Position numbers and translations under genes: made by a program. From assembly GCA_937891015.1 (NCBI GenBank), contig CALAPY010000069.1:1-52605 (forward strand): a stretch of DNA of 52,605 nucleotides, given 5' to 3'. Within the stretch, counting starts at the first letter, position 1. Each line of letters starts with the position of its first letter. Of the stretch, positions 17,953 to 27,242 are shown piece after piece. Origin of the DNA: UBA2108 sp002713215 (lineage in GTDB: Bacteria; Bacteroidota; Bacteroidia; Flavobacteriales_G; Salibacteraceae). Under the pieces are notes generated by a model. The model was not told the origin of the DNA. It ran no database searches and saw nothing but the letters and a program-made list of their open reading frames with translations.

Positions 17953-18798
17953 CTAGTAATCGCCTAGAGTTTCTTCAAGCTGTTCCAATGCCTGTGCCAA
18001 CTGTTCATCATTGGGCGCAACCCCGTGCCATTTGTGGGTTCCCATCATAAAGTCTACACCGTTGCCCATTTCTGTTTTCATGATAATTATAACCGGTTTT
18101 TCTTTACCGCAAAGCGCCTTTGCCAGTTTTAAATTGCTCAGCACATTGGTCATATCATTTCCTTCCATTTCAAGTACCTGCCATCCAAAGGCTTCCCATT
18201 TGGCTTTCAGGTCACCGAGGCCCATTACGTCATCAACGTCACCATCAATTTGTCGCCTGTTATAATCGACAACGCCAATAATGTTATCTACTTTTTTAGC
18301 AGCACCATATATTGCGGCCTCCCATACCTGGCCTTCTTGTAACTCACCATCACCCATAAGTACGTATACCAGGTTTGGATCGTTGTTCAGTTTTTTCGTT
18401 GAAGCAGCACCCAGGGCAGCAGATAATCCCTGACCTAAACTACCTGAAGCGATTCTTACGCCAGGTAAACCTTCGTGAGTAGTTGGGTGGCCCTGAAGTC
18501 GTGTATCCAGTTTTCTAAACGTAGCTAATTCCTTTACCGGGAAATACCCGTTTCGGGCAAGAACCGAATACCATACAGGACTTATATGTCCATTGGATAA
18601 AAAGAAAAGATCCTGTCCAACGCCATTCATGTCCCAATTTTCAGGGCTGTGGTTTAGAATTTCTCCATACAACGCAACCAGAAAATCCGTACAGCCTAAA
18701 GAACCTCCCGGGTGTCCAGAACTAACGGCATGCACCATTCTTACAATATCTCTTCGGGTTTGGCTTGCTAGTCTTTCTAAGTGCTGTATATCTGCCAT
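17953..18798 (-). CDS. Transketolase N-terminal subunit
   Basis: A 281-residue protein holding the diphosphate-binding domain of transketolase. The thiamine-diphosphate motif runs from GDGELQEGQVWEAA to VVDYN about 30 residues later. SSGHPGGSLGCTDFLVALY near the N-terminus and GSLGQGLSAALGAA are further transketolase signatures. It pairs with the C-terminal subunit encoded downstream to form the active sites at the subunit interface. It is the first gene of the three-gene unit. The upstream minus-strand sequence has TAATTTCG, one base from the TAnnTTTG box. Confidence 0.94.
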   Translation of the reverse strand: MADIQHLERLASQTRRDIVRMVHAVSSGHPGGSLGCTDFLVALYGEILNHSPENWDMNGVGQDLFFLSNGHISPVWYSVLARNGYFPVKELATFRKLDTRLQGHPTTHEGLPGVRIASGSLGQGLSAALGAASTKKLNNDPNLVYVLMGDGELQEGQVWEAAIYGAAKKVDNIIGVVDYNRRQIDGDVDDVMGLGDLKAKWEAFGWQVLEMEGNDMTNVLSNLKLAKALCGKEKPVIIIMKTEMGNGVDFMMGTHKWHGVAPNDEQLAQALEQLEETLGDY

Positions 18799-18874
18799 GA
18801 ATAAGCTGTGTTTTTTGCGAAATTAAGATATCTGCAGAGCCCGTTGTTCCAGTGTTGAAAACTGCTGATAAGTA

Positions 18875-18905
18875 TACAAAAAAAGAGGGCGAAGCCTCTT
18901 TTGTA
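18875..18905 (-). terminator. Intrinsic terminator after the pseudogene
   Basis: On the minus strand GTACAAAAGAGG pairs with CCTCTTTTTTTGTA around a short CTTCGC loop, and the right arm includes seven T. It sits 7 bases after the last in-frame stop at 18912. This supports 18912, not 19041, as the original gene end. Confidence 0.8.
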
Positions 18906-18911
18906 CTTAAG

Positions 18912-20585
18912 TTATTTAGCAATACAGCGTCCCAATTTAATAGTCTTCTTTTTTTGGCCAAGAATAATGAAGCCCGGATCATCATCTAATGGTACACATC
19001 TTCTAACCTGAGTGAAAGTGGCCTCTTCTTTAACATTGTATTAATATTTTCTGCTCAAGTTACCTTCGTTATCAATTCTTGCTAAACAGGTAACAGCATT
19101 GTCACCACCTTTCTTTGATTTTACGATTTTTTTTGGGTTATATTCAGTATGATTTTTCAAATGATCGTTATACAATATATAGATATTACCATCCTTCGTA
19201 GTGTAATTATAAGAACTAAATGGACTAGCGTTATTAATGGCCTCTTGATCCAAATGCAAAGTGTTAATACCATTATACCCACCCCATGGATTACTAAACG
19301 CACTTCCTAACCTATTAAACATTGCTTCAAATCCATAAGGACTTGAACTAGTAGATGTATAGTTATATTTAGGAACCCGCGAAATCCACAATACATTACC
19401 TTCAAAGTCTAATTTTATAACCATCACATCCATAAAATTATAGTGATATGTTGTATTAGAAGATCCGGAGGCGGAGTAGGAGCTTAACACAGTTATATGG
19501 AATTGTTCACTCACTATAAAAATAGCCTCATCATTAACCTCTATGTTTCGGATATCATAATTTCTAAACTCAACCTCTTTGCCTGTTTCTTCCTTCTTAT
19601 TAGCTCGTTTTTCGCTTTTTTCTGAACTGAATCGAGTTATCTCATCTACGGTAAATTCGTAATGCTTTATATCCATTAATCCTTGAACTTCAATATCTTC
19701 CCTTACCATGAAAATTCCATTTGCAGCATTTTCAGATTTTGTGCTATAAAAACCTGCTAAAATGAGTCCATTATCAGGTGCAAATGTCAATTGAATATCA
19801 GAAGTATGATACCCGCCTAATTCTAATTGATAACGGGTTACTTCTCCATTACGCAGGACGGCAGCAGTATAAAAAACATTAGGCTTTCCTTTCTCACGAT
19901 CTTCACTATCTTTTACCCTTCTTGCAACAATAGCAGCATCACCATTTGCATTGAATTTGAAGTCCATGGTATTCAGCGCCTCATTATTTTCAAGTTCGAT
20001 TTGGTCTGTGTAGACTTCGTTTAATTCTGTGTCCAATATTTTTAGTTCATACCAAAATTTGGTTAAATCAGTAGTGCCATTATTATGCCCCACATAGAGC
20101 CTAGAGTAATCCGGTGAAACTTCTATGTCTTCTGTTTCCTTATTAGCGCTTCTTAGAAAATTCATCTTTGTTATTAATTTGGGATCTCCTTCCTTAGACA
20201 AAGATTCTGGATCAATAGCTTGAACATAGTAGTAGAATTTTTCTTCGTTTTCTTCTTTTATTTTAGATAGGACAAATATTTTATCACCTAATCTAAAAAT
20301 CCTTTCATAATAAAATCTCCCTTTTTTAGCCTTATGCTCAATTTAAACAGTACTTCTTGAAGCTTCATTCAGTTTTATATCTGTTTTAAGCAAGTTTACT
20401 TCAACGCCATCCTTCCACAGATGAACCAAGGATCCGTTTCCAAAATCATAAGTATTTATAAATTTTCCTTTGGGGACTTTTATAAACCCTCCCCATTCTA
20501 CCACCGCTAGATTGTTATTGGATTGGCTAATTGAAGTTAAGTTAATTCCCAATGCGATAAGAATCAATGTAATGGACTTTTTTAT
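18912..20585 (-). pseudogene. Decayed tandem paralogue of the 20646-22208 protein
   Basis: A single frame of 558 codons matches its intact neighbour along its length but carries three point lesions and no frameshift. The expected start codon at 20585 is ATA (frame MKKSITLILIALGINL if ATG). A TAA at 20345-20343 replaces a codon that is Lys in the neighbour's KIEHAARKG. A TAA at 19043-19041 replaces the Leu of the neighbour's YLYNV. After that second stop the frame continues YNVKEEATFTQV and ends in GQKKKTIKLGRCIAK, like the neighbour's C-terminus, just before a terminator. The family is a secreted beta-rich protein of unknown function. The middle piece is still 386 codons long and could be mistaken for a real gene. 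Confidence 0.85.
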
Positions 20586-20645
20586 ACGATGCCAATTTAA
20601 TGGTGAATATGCAAGTAATAAAAAAGGTATTTGTCTATATGGAGC

Positions 20646-22208
20646 TTATTCTTCTTTAGTTGTTACACGTGCCAGCTTAAATTTCTTCTTTTTCTGAGCA
20701 ATAATCATAAATCCTGTATCTTCATCCAAGGCAGCACTTTGTTTCACCTTTGTAAATAAAGCTTCTTCAGCAACATTATAAAGGTAACCTCGCTTCATGT
20801 TTCCTTCATTATCAATTTGAGCTAAACAAGTAACTGACTTTTTACCACCCCATGGGGTTTTAAGAATTCTGCGTGGGTTATATTCTATGTGATTTCCAAT
20901 ATGATCATTGTATAATAGATAAACACTATTTGAATTGTAGTCATAGTTAAAGGAACTATAGCGTCCACCATCATTTTTGGAATAGTTGTACTTGGGAACC
21001 CGTGCCATCCATTCCACCTCTCCTTCAGTAGTAAATTTAAGGGCCATTACATCCATATAGTAATAGTGGAACGTAGTTGTTACCATTCCATTTGAAGAAC
21101 GGTTAACCTCAACACGCATCCAATATTGTTCAGCTAAAAGGAATACCCCATTATCGGTTTCAAACAAATCATGAATGGTATAGTCGTTTAATTCAATTTC
21201 ACGTCCTTTATCCTCTTTCTTTTTGGCCTTTTTTTCCTGTCTTTCAGATGCAAATTTCATGATTTCTTCGACGGTAAACTCTTTGTACATGGTTTCTCCC
21301 AATTCATCTCCACTTATATCTTCTCGAATGAAGAAAACCCCATTAACACGATTTGCAGCATTTGGGCTGTAGTATCCTGATATAATCAAGTCCCCATTTT
21401 TACCGAACGTAATTCCCGCGCCTGAAATAAAATTACTACCCAAGTCCACCTTATACCTTTGGACTTCTCCGTTTCTCATAACTGCCGCAGTATAATAATA
21501 GTTAGGTTTATCCTTTTCACGATCTTTCTTTTCAATCACTCTTTTTGCCAGAACTGCTACATCTCCATTTTTCCAAAAATCAATATAGGCCGTATTTAGG
21601 GCTTCGTCGTTTTCTATTTCAATCTTGTCAGCATAGATGGATTCAAGTTCAGCATCGAAAATTTCCAATTCGTACCAGAATTTTTTTAGATCTCGTGTTC
21701 CATTATTGTGTCCAAAGTACATTTTGGAATAATCAGGAGAAACAACAAAATCTTCTATTTCTTTAAAAGAACTTCTTAAAAAGGTCATTTCACCAACCTG
21801 GACCGGTTCTCCTACAATTTCTAATGAATTGGGATCTATGGTTTGAACGTAATAGTAAAACTTCTCTTCCTTTTTTACTTTAATTTTACTCATTAGGCAA
21901 AGTTTATCCCCAAGCCTGAAGATACTTTCAAAGTAATATTTTCCTTTTCTGGCGGCATGTTCAATTTTAAGTTCCCTTTGCTTTATTAAATTCATGTTTC
22001 CAGTAGTACTAATGATATGAAGTTCAACTCCATCTCTCCATACATTCAAATACAAGTCATCGGTGAATCGTTGAGTTCCCCAAAAAATGCCAGGAGCTAC
22101 TTTCATTTCAGTACCCCATTGGATTTCAGCCCAGTCCAACTCTGATTGTTGAGCAAATAAATTAGTAGATAGAATTATTGTAATGATTGCAATAAGAATT
22201 TTGTTCAT
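20646..22208 (-). CDS. Secreted protein of unknown function (tandem paralogue)
   Basis: A 520-residue exported protein with signal peptide MNKILIAIITIILSTNLFAQ. I do not recognise a named family. The sequence is rich in short beta strands separated by turns (DNNG, NNGTRD), with recurring elements such as YYYVQTIDPNSLEIVGEP and CLAQIDNEGN, and could form a beta-propeller. A basic segment ERQEKKAKKKEDKGREIE lies near residue 325. The downstream neighbour is a decayed copy, so the pair arose by tandem duplication. Both are more A/T-rich than the genes around them. No sorting domain or lipobox is present, so a periplasmic location is likeliest. Confidence 0.7.
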   Translation of the reverse strand: MNKILIAIITIILSTNLFAQQSELDWAEIQWGTEMKVAPGIFWGTQRFTDDLYLNVWRDGVELHIISTTGNMNLIKQRELKIEHAARKGKYYFESIFRLGDKLCLMSKIKVKKEEKFYYYVQTIDPNSLEIVGEPVQVGEMTFLRSSFKEIEDFVVSPDYSKMYFGHNNGTRDLKKFWYELEIFDAELESIYADKIEIENDEALNTAYIDFWKNGDVAVLAKRVIEKKDREKDKPNYYYTAAVMRNGEVQRYKVDLGSNFISGAGITFGKNGDLIISGYYSPNAANRVNGVFFIREDISGDELGETMYKEFTVEEIMKFASERQEKKAKKKEDKGREIELNDYTIHDLFETDNGVFLLAEQYWMRVEVNRSSNGMVTTTFHYYYMDVMALKFTTEGEVEWMARVPKYNYSKNDGGRYSSFNYDYNSNSVYLLYNDHIGNHIEYNPRRILKTPWGGKKSVTCLAQIDNEGNMKRGYLYNVAEEALFTKVKQSAALDEDTGFMIIAQKKKKFKLARVTTKEE

Positions 22209-22372
22209 CAGAATTGTTTTTTATAAGCTTAATTATTTTGTGGTGACCAATGTATCAAAAAATAGCTTCACTTAGCTCTACTATTAGCCATATTTATTAT
22301 AAAGGGTTTGACCTCAGAAGCACTAACCTTTTAAATAATGAATTAGTAGCAGTTTAAATACCAAGATACAGC

Positions 22373-22380
22373 TACTTTTG
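22373..22380 (+). promoter_or_regulatory. Candidate -7 box for ychF
   Basis: TACTTTTG matches TAnnTTTG and ends 24 bases before the ATG at 22405. It also argues against the upstream TTG (22378), which would fall inside the box. Confidence 0.5.
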
Positions 22381-22404
22381 CCCACTTATCTAAAATCCCA
22401 GAAA

Positions 22405-23502
22405 ATGGCTTTGAAGTGTGGTATCGTTGGACTTCCAAATGTAGGAAAATCAACTCTTTTTAATTGTTTAAGTAGCGCTAAAGCACAATCGGCTAACTTT
22501 CCATTTTGTACCATTGAACCTAACGTTGGTGTCATCACGGTTCCGGACAATCGGTTAACTGCACTTTCAGAGCATGTCAATCCCGAAAAAATTGTTCCTA
22601 CAACCGTTGAAATAGTAGACATTGCCGGATTGGTAAAGGGTGCGAGTAAGGGAGAAGGGCTTGGAAATCAATTTTTGGGAAACATTAGAGAGTGTGATGC
22701 CATCATTCATGTGTTACGGTGTTTTGAGGATGGTAACATTGTACATGTTGATGGGTCGGTTGACCCGGCAAGGGATAAAGATGTAATTGACACTGAACTA
22801 CAACTAAAAGACCTTGAAACGGTTGAGAAGAACCTAGAAAAGGCCAAGAAAATGGCGCGCACCGGTGATAAAATGTTCAAAAAATCGGTTGAAGTATTAG
22901 AAATGTATCAGTCTCACCTTGAACAAGGTAAGTCAGCCCGTTCATTGGAACTTGATGATAAGGCGAAGGAGTTGGTAAGTGATATGATGCTACTGACTAA
23001 TAAACCGGTTCTATATGTGTGTAATGTCGATGAAGCTTCTGCGGTTTCGGGTAATGCTTTTACGCAAAAAGTCGAAGAACTGGTAGCTGACGAAAAATGT
23101 GAGGTTATTTACCTCTGTGCCTCAATAGAGTCTGATATTTCAGAGTTTGATACTTATGAGGAAAAACAAATGTTTTTGGAAGAAATGGGATTGTCAGAAC
23201 CCGGTGTTAATACACTTATAGCAAGCGCTTATAAACTCCTGCAATTGGAAACCTATTTTACGGCAGGGGTAAAAGAAGTTAGGGCCTGGACAATCCATAA
23301 AGGGATGACTGCTCCTAAAGCCGCAGGAGTAATTCATACTGATTTTGAAAAAGGATTTATACGCGCCGAAGTCATTAAGTATGACGATTTTGTTCAACTG
23401 GGTTCTGAAAGCGCCTGCCGCGACGCAGGGAAACTTCATGTTGAAGGAAAGGAATACATTGTTGAAGATGGTGATATCATGCATTTTAGATTCAACGTAT
23501 AG
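22405..23502 (+). CDS. ychF: Redox-regulated ATPase YchF (Obg-related)
   Basis: A 365-residue Obg/TRAFAC P-loop protein that in its family hydrolyses ATP in preference to GTP, binds ribosomes and modulates stress responses. Visible parts: MALKCGIVGLPNVGKSTLFN with the G1 loop at residues 8-15, DIAGLVKGASKGEGLGNQFL (G3), a coiled-coil insertion about 130-200, the G4-like NVDE, and a C-terminal TGS domain ending GDIMHFRFNV. The length is standard. I chose the ATG at 22405, because MALKCGIVG is the conserved N-terminus and a promoter box lies just upstream. Confidence 0.96.
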   Translation: MALKCGIVGLPNVGKSTLFNCLSSAKAQSANFPFCTIEPNVGVITVPDNRLTALSEHVNPEKIVPTTVEIVDIAGLVKGASKGEGLGNQFLGNIRECDAIIHVLRCFEDGNIVHVDGSVDPARDKDVIDTELQLKDLETVEKNLEKAKKMARTGDKMFKKSVEVLEMYQSHLEQGKSARSLELDDKAKELVSDMMLLTNKPVLYVCNVDEASAVSGNAFTQKVEELVADEKCEVIYLCASIESDISEFDTYEEKQMFLEEMGLSEPGVNTLIASAYKLLQLETYFTAGVKEVRAWTIHKGMTAPKAAGVIHTDFEKGFIRAEVIKYDDFVQLGSESACRDAGKLHVEGKEYIVEDGDIMHFRFNV

Positions 23503-23535
23503 AATTGGTTTTGATGTTGATCTAAAACGACAAGC

Positions 23536-23585
23536 TTAACCAAAGGTTCGACAAAAAACAGAATCATTTTTTGGTTAAAAACCTT
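23536..23585 (+). repeat. Nested inverted repeats in the ychF-parE spacer
   Basis: TTAACCAAA (23536-23544) pairs with TTTGGTTAA (23570-23578), and the overlapping AAGGTT pairs with AACCTT (23580-23585). These could form alternative hairpins after ychF. There is no T-run on either side, so a simple intrinsic terminator is not clear. The rest of the 182-base spacer holds no ORF or clear promoter. Confidence 0.4.
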
Positions 23586-23684
23586 GTTGAAAACCGAACT
23601 CGAAAACCGAGGACCAACCTAGCCTTTCGTATAAATTTATAGGCTCATAAGTATTTTTATTAATCACAACTTTTTGCACGTTAT

Positions 23685-25535
23685 ATGGCGGAAGAAGTAA
23701 CCTATAATGAGTCGAATATTCGTTCCCTCGATTGGAAGGAACACATCCGTATGCGCCCCGGAATGTACATTGGGAAAACGGGTGATGGTTCGGCTGCTGA
23801 TGATGGTATTTATATCCTGGTAAAAGAGGTTATCGACAACTGTATCGATGAATTTGTAATGGGGAACGGAAAGAATGTTGACGTTTCCATTAAGGATGGT
23901 AAAGTAAAGGTTAGGGATTATGGACGAGGAATTCCCCTGGGAAAGGTTATTGACTGTGTTTCCAAAATAAACACAGGTGGCAAATACGATTCAAAAGCAT
24001 TTAAAAAATCCGTCGGACTAAACGGAGTGGGAACTAAGGCGGTAAATGCTTTATCTGATCACTTTACTGTGGAGAGTATACGAGAAGGAAAGCTTAAGAA
24101 GGCAGTTTTTGAGCATGGAGAATTAATTGATGACGCACCCATTGAATCATCTTCCATTCGGCATGGAACGCGAATTTCTTTTATACCGGATAATACCATT
24201 TTCAAGAACTTTAAATTCAGAGGCGAATACGTAAAAAACATGCTGTTGAACTATGCATACCTCAATCGGGGGTTAAAAATGCATTTCAATGGTGAAGAGT
24301 TTTATTCCGAAAATGGGTTGCTTGATTTATTGAAAGATAAACTTACCGCAGAACCCTTGTATCCAATTGTTCATTTGGTTGGTGAAGATATTGAAGTGGC
24401 TATAACACATACGGCTAGTTATGGAGAGGAACTCTATTCATTTGTAAACGGACAATACACTACCCAGGGAGGTACACATCAAGGTGCCTTTCGTGAAGCC
24501 TATGTAAAGGTAGTTCGCGAATTTTTTGGAAAGAGCTACGAAGCGGTAGATGTACGTTCGGGTTTGGTTGCAGCCATTAGTGTGAAAGTAATTGAACCCG
24601 TTTTCGAATCTCAAACCAAGACCAAACTGGGAAGCAACGAGGTGGAGCCAGGAGGGCAATCTATGCGTGCTTTTGTTGGAGATTTTTTAGCCAGGGAACT
24701 GGATAATTTTCTACACAAGCACCCGGAAGTGGTTGAACCGATCCAAAAGAAAATTCAGCAGAGCGAAAGGGAACGAAAAGACATGGCCGGTATTCGAAAA
24801 CTGGCCAAAAAGAGAGCGAAAGAGGTTTCACTACACAACAAGAAATTGCGCGATTGCAAAGTTCATTTGAACGATTCCAGAGACAATGAACGAAAAATTG
24901 AAACGACCATTTTTATAACCGAGGGAGATTCAGCAAGTGGATCCATTACAAAAGCCAGGGATGTACAAACTCAGGCCGTTTTCAGTTTAAAAGGAAAACC
25001 CTTGAATTGCTTTGGGCTTACTAAAAAGATCGTGTACCAAAACGAAGAATTCAACTTTCTTCAGGCAGCGCTAAACATTGAAGATGGTATCGATGGTCTT
25101 CGGTACAATCAAATCGTAATTGCAACCGATGCTGACGTGGATGGTATGCACATTCGATTGCTAATGATTACTTTCTTTCTACAGTTTTTCCCGGATTTGG
25201 TCAAGGCCGGTCATTTGTATGTGTTGGAAACCCCCTTGTTTCGTGTAAGAAATAAACAGGAAACCATTTACTGCTACTCCGAAGAAGAAAAGGAGAGAGC
25301 CATAGAAAAACTAAAAGGCAAACCTGAGATTACACGATTCAAAGGATTGGGAGAAATATCACCCAATGAGTTCAAGGAATTTATAGGTGAACATATTCGG
25401 CTTGATCCGGTGATTATCGGGAAGGAGACAGGGATTGACCCCTTGCTTTCATTCTATATGGGAAAAAACACACCCGACAGGCAGAAGTTTATCATAGAAA
25501 ACCTAAAGGTTGAAAAGGATTTAGTTGAAGAGTGA
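23685..25535 (+). CDS. parE: DNA topoisomerase IV subunit B
   Basis: ATPase subunit (616 residues) of the type IIA topoisomerase that unlinks daughter chromosomes. Visible parts: RMRPGMYIGKTGDG at the N-terminus, the GHKL ATP site with EVIDNCIDEF and GRGIPLG, NGVGTKAVNALS, the TOPRIM domain with ITEGDSASGSI and ATDADVDGMHIR, and a C-terminal FKGLGEISPNEFKEF. The short length and the partner gene at 27738 (parC, about 2.2 kb on) support topoisomerase IV over gyrase; sequence alone cannot fully exclude GyrB function. Its stop overlaps a GTG that could start the next ORF, but the signal peptide there begins at 25559. Confidence 0.92.
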   Translation: MAEEVTYNESNIRSLDWKEHIRMRPGMYIGKTGDGSAADDGIYILVKEVIDNCIDEFVMGNGKNVDVSIKDGKVKVRDYGRGIPLGKVIDCVSKINTGGKYDSKAFKKSVGLNGVGTKAVNALSDHFTVESIREGKLKKAVFEHGELIDDAPIESSSIRHGTRISFIPDNTIFKNFKFRGEYVKNMLLNYAYLNRGLKMHFNGEEFYSENGLLDLLKDKLTAEPLYPIVHLVGEDIEVAITHTASYGEELYSFVNGQYTTQGGTHQGAFREAYVKVVREFFGKSYEAVDVRSGLVAAISVKVIEPVFESQTKTKLGSNEVEPGGQSMRAFVGDFLARELDNFLHKHPEVVEPIQKKIQQSERERKDMAGIRKLAKKRAKEVSLHNKKLRDCKVHLNDSRDNERKIETTIFITEGDSASGSITKARDVQTQAVFSLKGKPLNCFGLTKKIVYQNEEFNFLQAALNIEDGIDGLRYNQIVIATDADVDGMHIRLLMITFFLQFFPDLVKAGHLYVLETPLFRVRNKQETIYCYSEEEKERAIEKLKGKPEITRFKGLGEISPNEFKEFIGEHIRLDPVIIGKETGIDPLLSFYMGKNTPDRQKFIIENLKVEKDLVEE

Positions 25536-25558
25536 CCAATAGATCAATCAATATTACA

Positions 25559-27229
25559 ATGTATAAGGCACTCGCATTATTCCTTACCTTTTCTGCTTGT
25601 TTAGTTCTTGAAACTGATCTGAATGCTCAGGATCAGGGAAGAATTTATTTTGATAAGAAGTGGGAAGAAACCAAAACCAAGAGTAGGACTTTGTATGTTA
25701 GAAAATGGAAAAAACTTGGAGATGAGAAGTACCTTATAAATGACCATTATTTGGATGGAACCCTTCAAATGAAAGCCATTTCGAGTTCATTTAGGAATCC
25801 TTTGTATTACTCCGGAAAGGTCACCACTTATTTTGAAAATGGAAAGGTCAATTATTTGCATAGATATCGAAATGGTAATATAGATGGAGAGTCAAGAATA
25901 TATTACGAAAGCGGTAAATTAAAAGAATTGGGCCATTACGAGGGGGGAGATAGAGAACAAGAGTGGATTGGATTTTATGAAGATTCTACAGTCAATTGGA
26001 AAGGAACGTATGATGACGACCAACAGAAAGGAGAGTGGATGTGGAATTATAAAAATGGTCAACCCCGGCAAATTGGATTTTATAATCAGGGGAAAAAAGT
26101 TGGAGATTGGAAAGGTTATTTCCAAAGTGGATTGCCGCATTACTTGGTTCAGTATAACGACGAAAGCTTATATCAGGGAGAAGTGTGGTTTAAATATGAA
26201 AATGGGAATTATAAAGTCAAGGGCCAGTATAGTAATGATTTAAAAGATGGTGACTGGGTCTCATATTATAAAAACGGTCAGGTTAAGTTGGAAGGAAGAT
26301 TTGATAAAGGCGTTCGGGTAGGGGTATGGAAAGGCTATTATTCAGATGGTTCAATTGAGGTTAGTTTATCATACGTTAATGGTAAATTAATGGGAGATGC
26401 CATATGGTATCATCCTTCCGGAGCAATTTCGGTTCAGGAGCAATACGGTCAAAAAAAGATGAAAAAAGTCTCTATCTATGATCGCGATGGAAAAAAAGCA
26501 AAAAGTGAATCGTTGTATAACGCACCGAACGTTAAGCCAATTAATTTATGTAAGCAGTTAAATAGGAGATTGGGAGAAATTGTAAAACCTGAAGGAGTAA
26601 AAAAATTAAAGTTGGAAGTACGAATAAATGAGAAAAATGAGTTCCTGGGTTTTAGTATTTCGGATTCAGCTAAATGGACAAAGTATTATGGTTCAGTGTC
26701 CGGCGTTTTGAATTCAATTCAATGGGAGTCAAGAGTTATTATGGGCCAGCCACGCGAATCAATTGAGTATTATAATTTTTTGATAGTAGAAGGTAAACTT
26801 ACCCCATCGTACCTTCGGTATAGATCTCCTTATACCAGATATGGATTAATGCCTGAACATTATGAACCGGAACTGGTAGCCGATGAGTATATTGAAGATC
26901 TAAAATCGAGAGAGGTGTATACAATAGTTGAAAACATGCCCAAATATCCGGGAGGTGAGGAGGCTATGTATCAATACCTGGCAAAAACAGTAAAGTATCC
27001 TCCAATGGCTAAAGATGCTGGAATTCAAGGGATTGTATACGCAACTTTTGTGGTCAGGCGTGATGGGCGGGTGGTAGATATTCGAGTTCTTCGTGGAATA
27101 GGAGGCGGTTGCGATGAAGAAGCTATAAGGGTTATTGGGCAGATGCCAAAATGGAAGGCTGGAACTCAGAGAGGAAGACGAGTGAGTGTTCAATATAATT
27201 TACCAATTCGGTTTATTTTGAGGGGGTAG
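25559..27229 (+). CDS. Exported MORN-repeat protein with TonB C-terminal domain
   Basis: A 556-residue protein with signal peptide MYKALALFLTFSACLVLETDLNAQ. Residues about 65-310 hold roughly eight MORN/YwqK-type repeats of 23-25 residues, with the pattern YxNGxxKxxGxYxxGxxxGxW. From about 450 comes a TonB C-terminal domain: ENMPKYPGGEEAMYQYL, GIQGIVYATFVVRRDGRV and LRGIGGGCDEEAIRVI. It lacks the N-terminal membrane anchor and proline-rich spacer of true TonB, so it is unlikely to energise TonB-dependent receptors directly. I chose the ATG at 25559 because the upstream GTG at 25532 gives a poor signal peptide. It lies 23 bases after parE and is followed by a second TonB-C gene. Confidence 0.85.
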   Translation: MYKALALFLTFSACLVLETDLNAQDQGRIYFDKKWEETKTKSRTLYVRKWKKLGDEKYLINDHYLDGTLQMKAISSSFRNPLYYSGKVTTYFENGKVNYLHRYRNGNIDGESRIYYESGKLKELGHYEGGDREQEWIGFYEDSTVNWKGTYDDDQQKGEWMWNYKNGQPRQIGFYNQGKKVGDWKGYFQSGLPHYLVQYNDESLYQGEVWFKYENGNYKVKGQYSNDLKDGDWVSYYKNGQVKLEGRFDKGVRVGVWKGYYSDGSIEVSLSYVNGKLMGDAIWYHPSGAISVQEQYGQKKMKKVSIYDRDGKKAKSESLYNAPNVKPINLCKQLNRRLGEIVKPEGVKKLKLEVRINEKNEFLGFSISDSAKWTKYYGSVSGVLNSIQWESRVIMGQPRESIEYYNFLIVEGKLTPSYLRYRSPYTRYGLMPEHYEPELVADEYIEDLKSREVYTIVENMPKYPGGEEAMYQYLAKTVKYPPMAKDAGIQGIVYATFVVRRDGRVVDIRVLRGIGGGCDEEAIRVIGQMPKWKAGTQRGRRVSVQYNLPIRFILRG

Positions 27230-27242
27230 TAATTTGAAAGGA

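Noticed and set aside
19041..20201. A free-standing 386-codon gene starting at TTG 20201
   Set aside because: The same frame continues on both sides of the bounding stops and matches the neighbour there, so it is the middle of a pseudogene.
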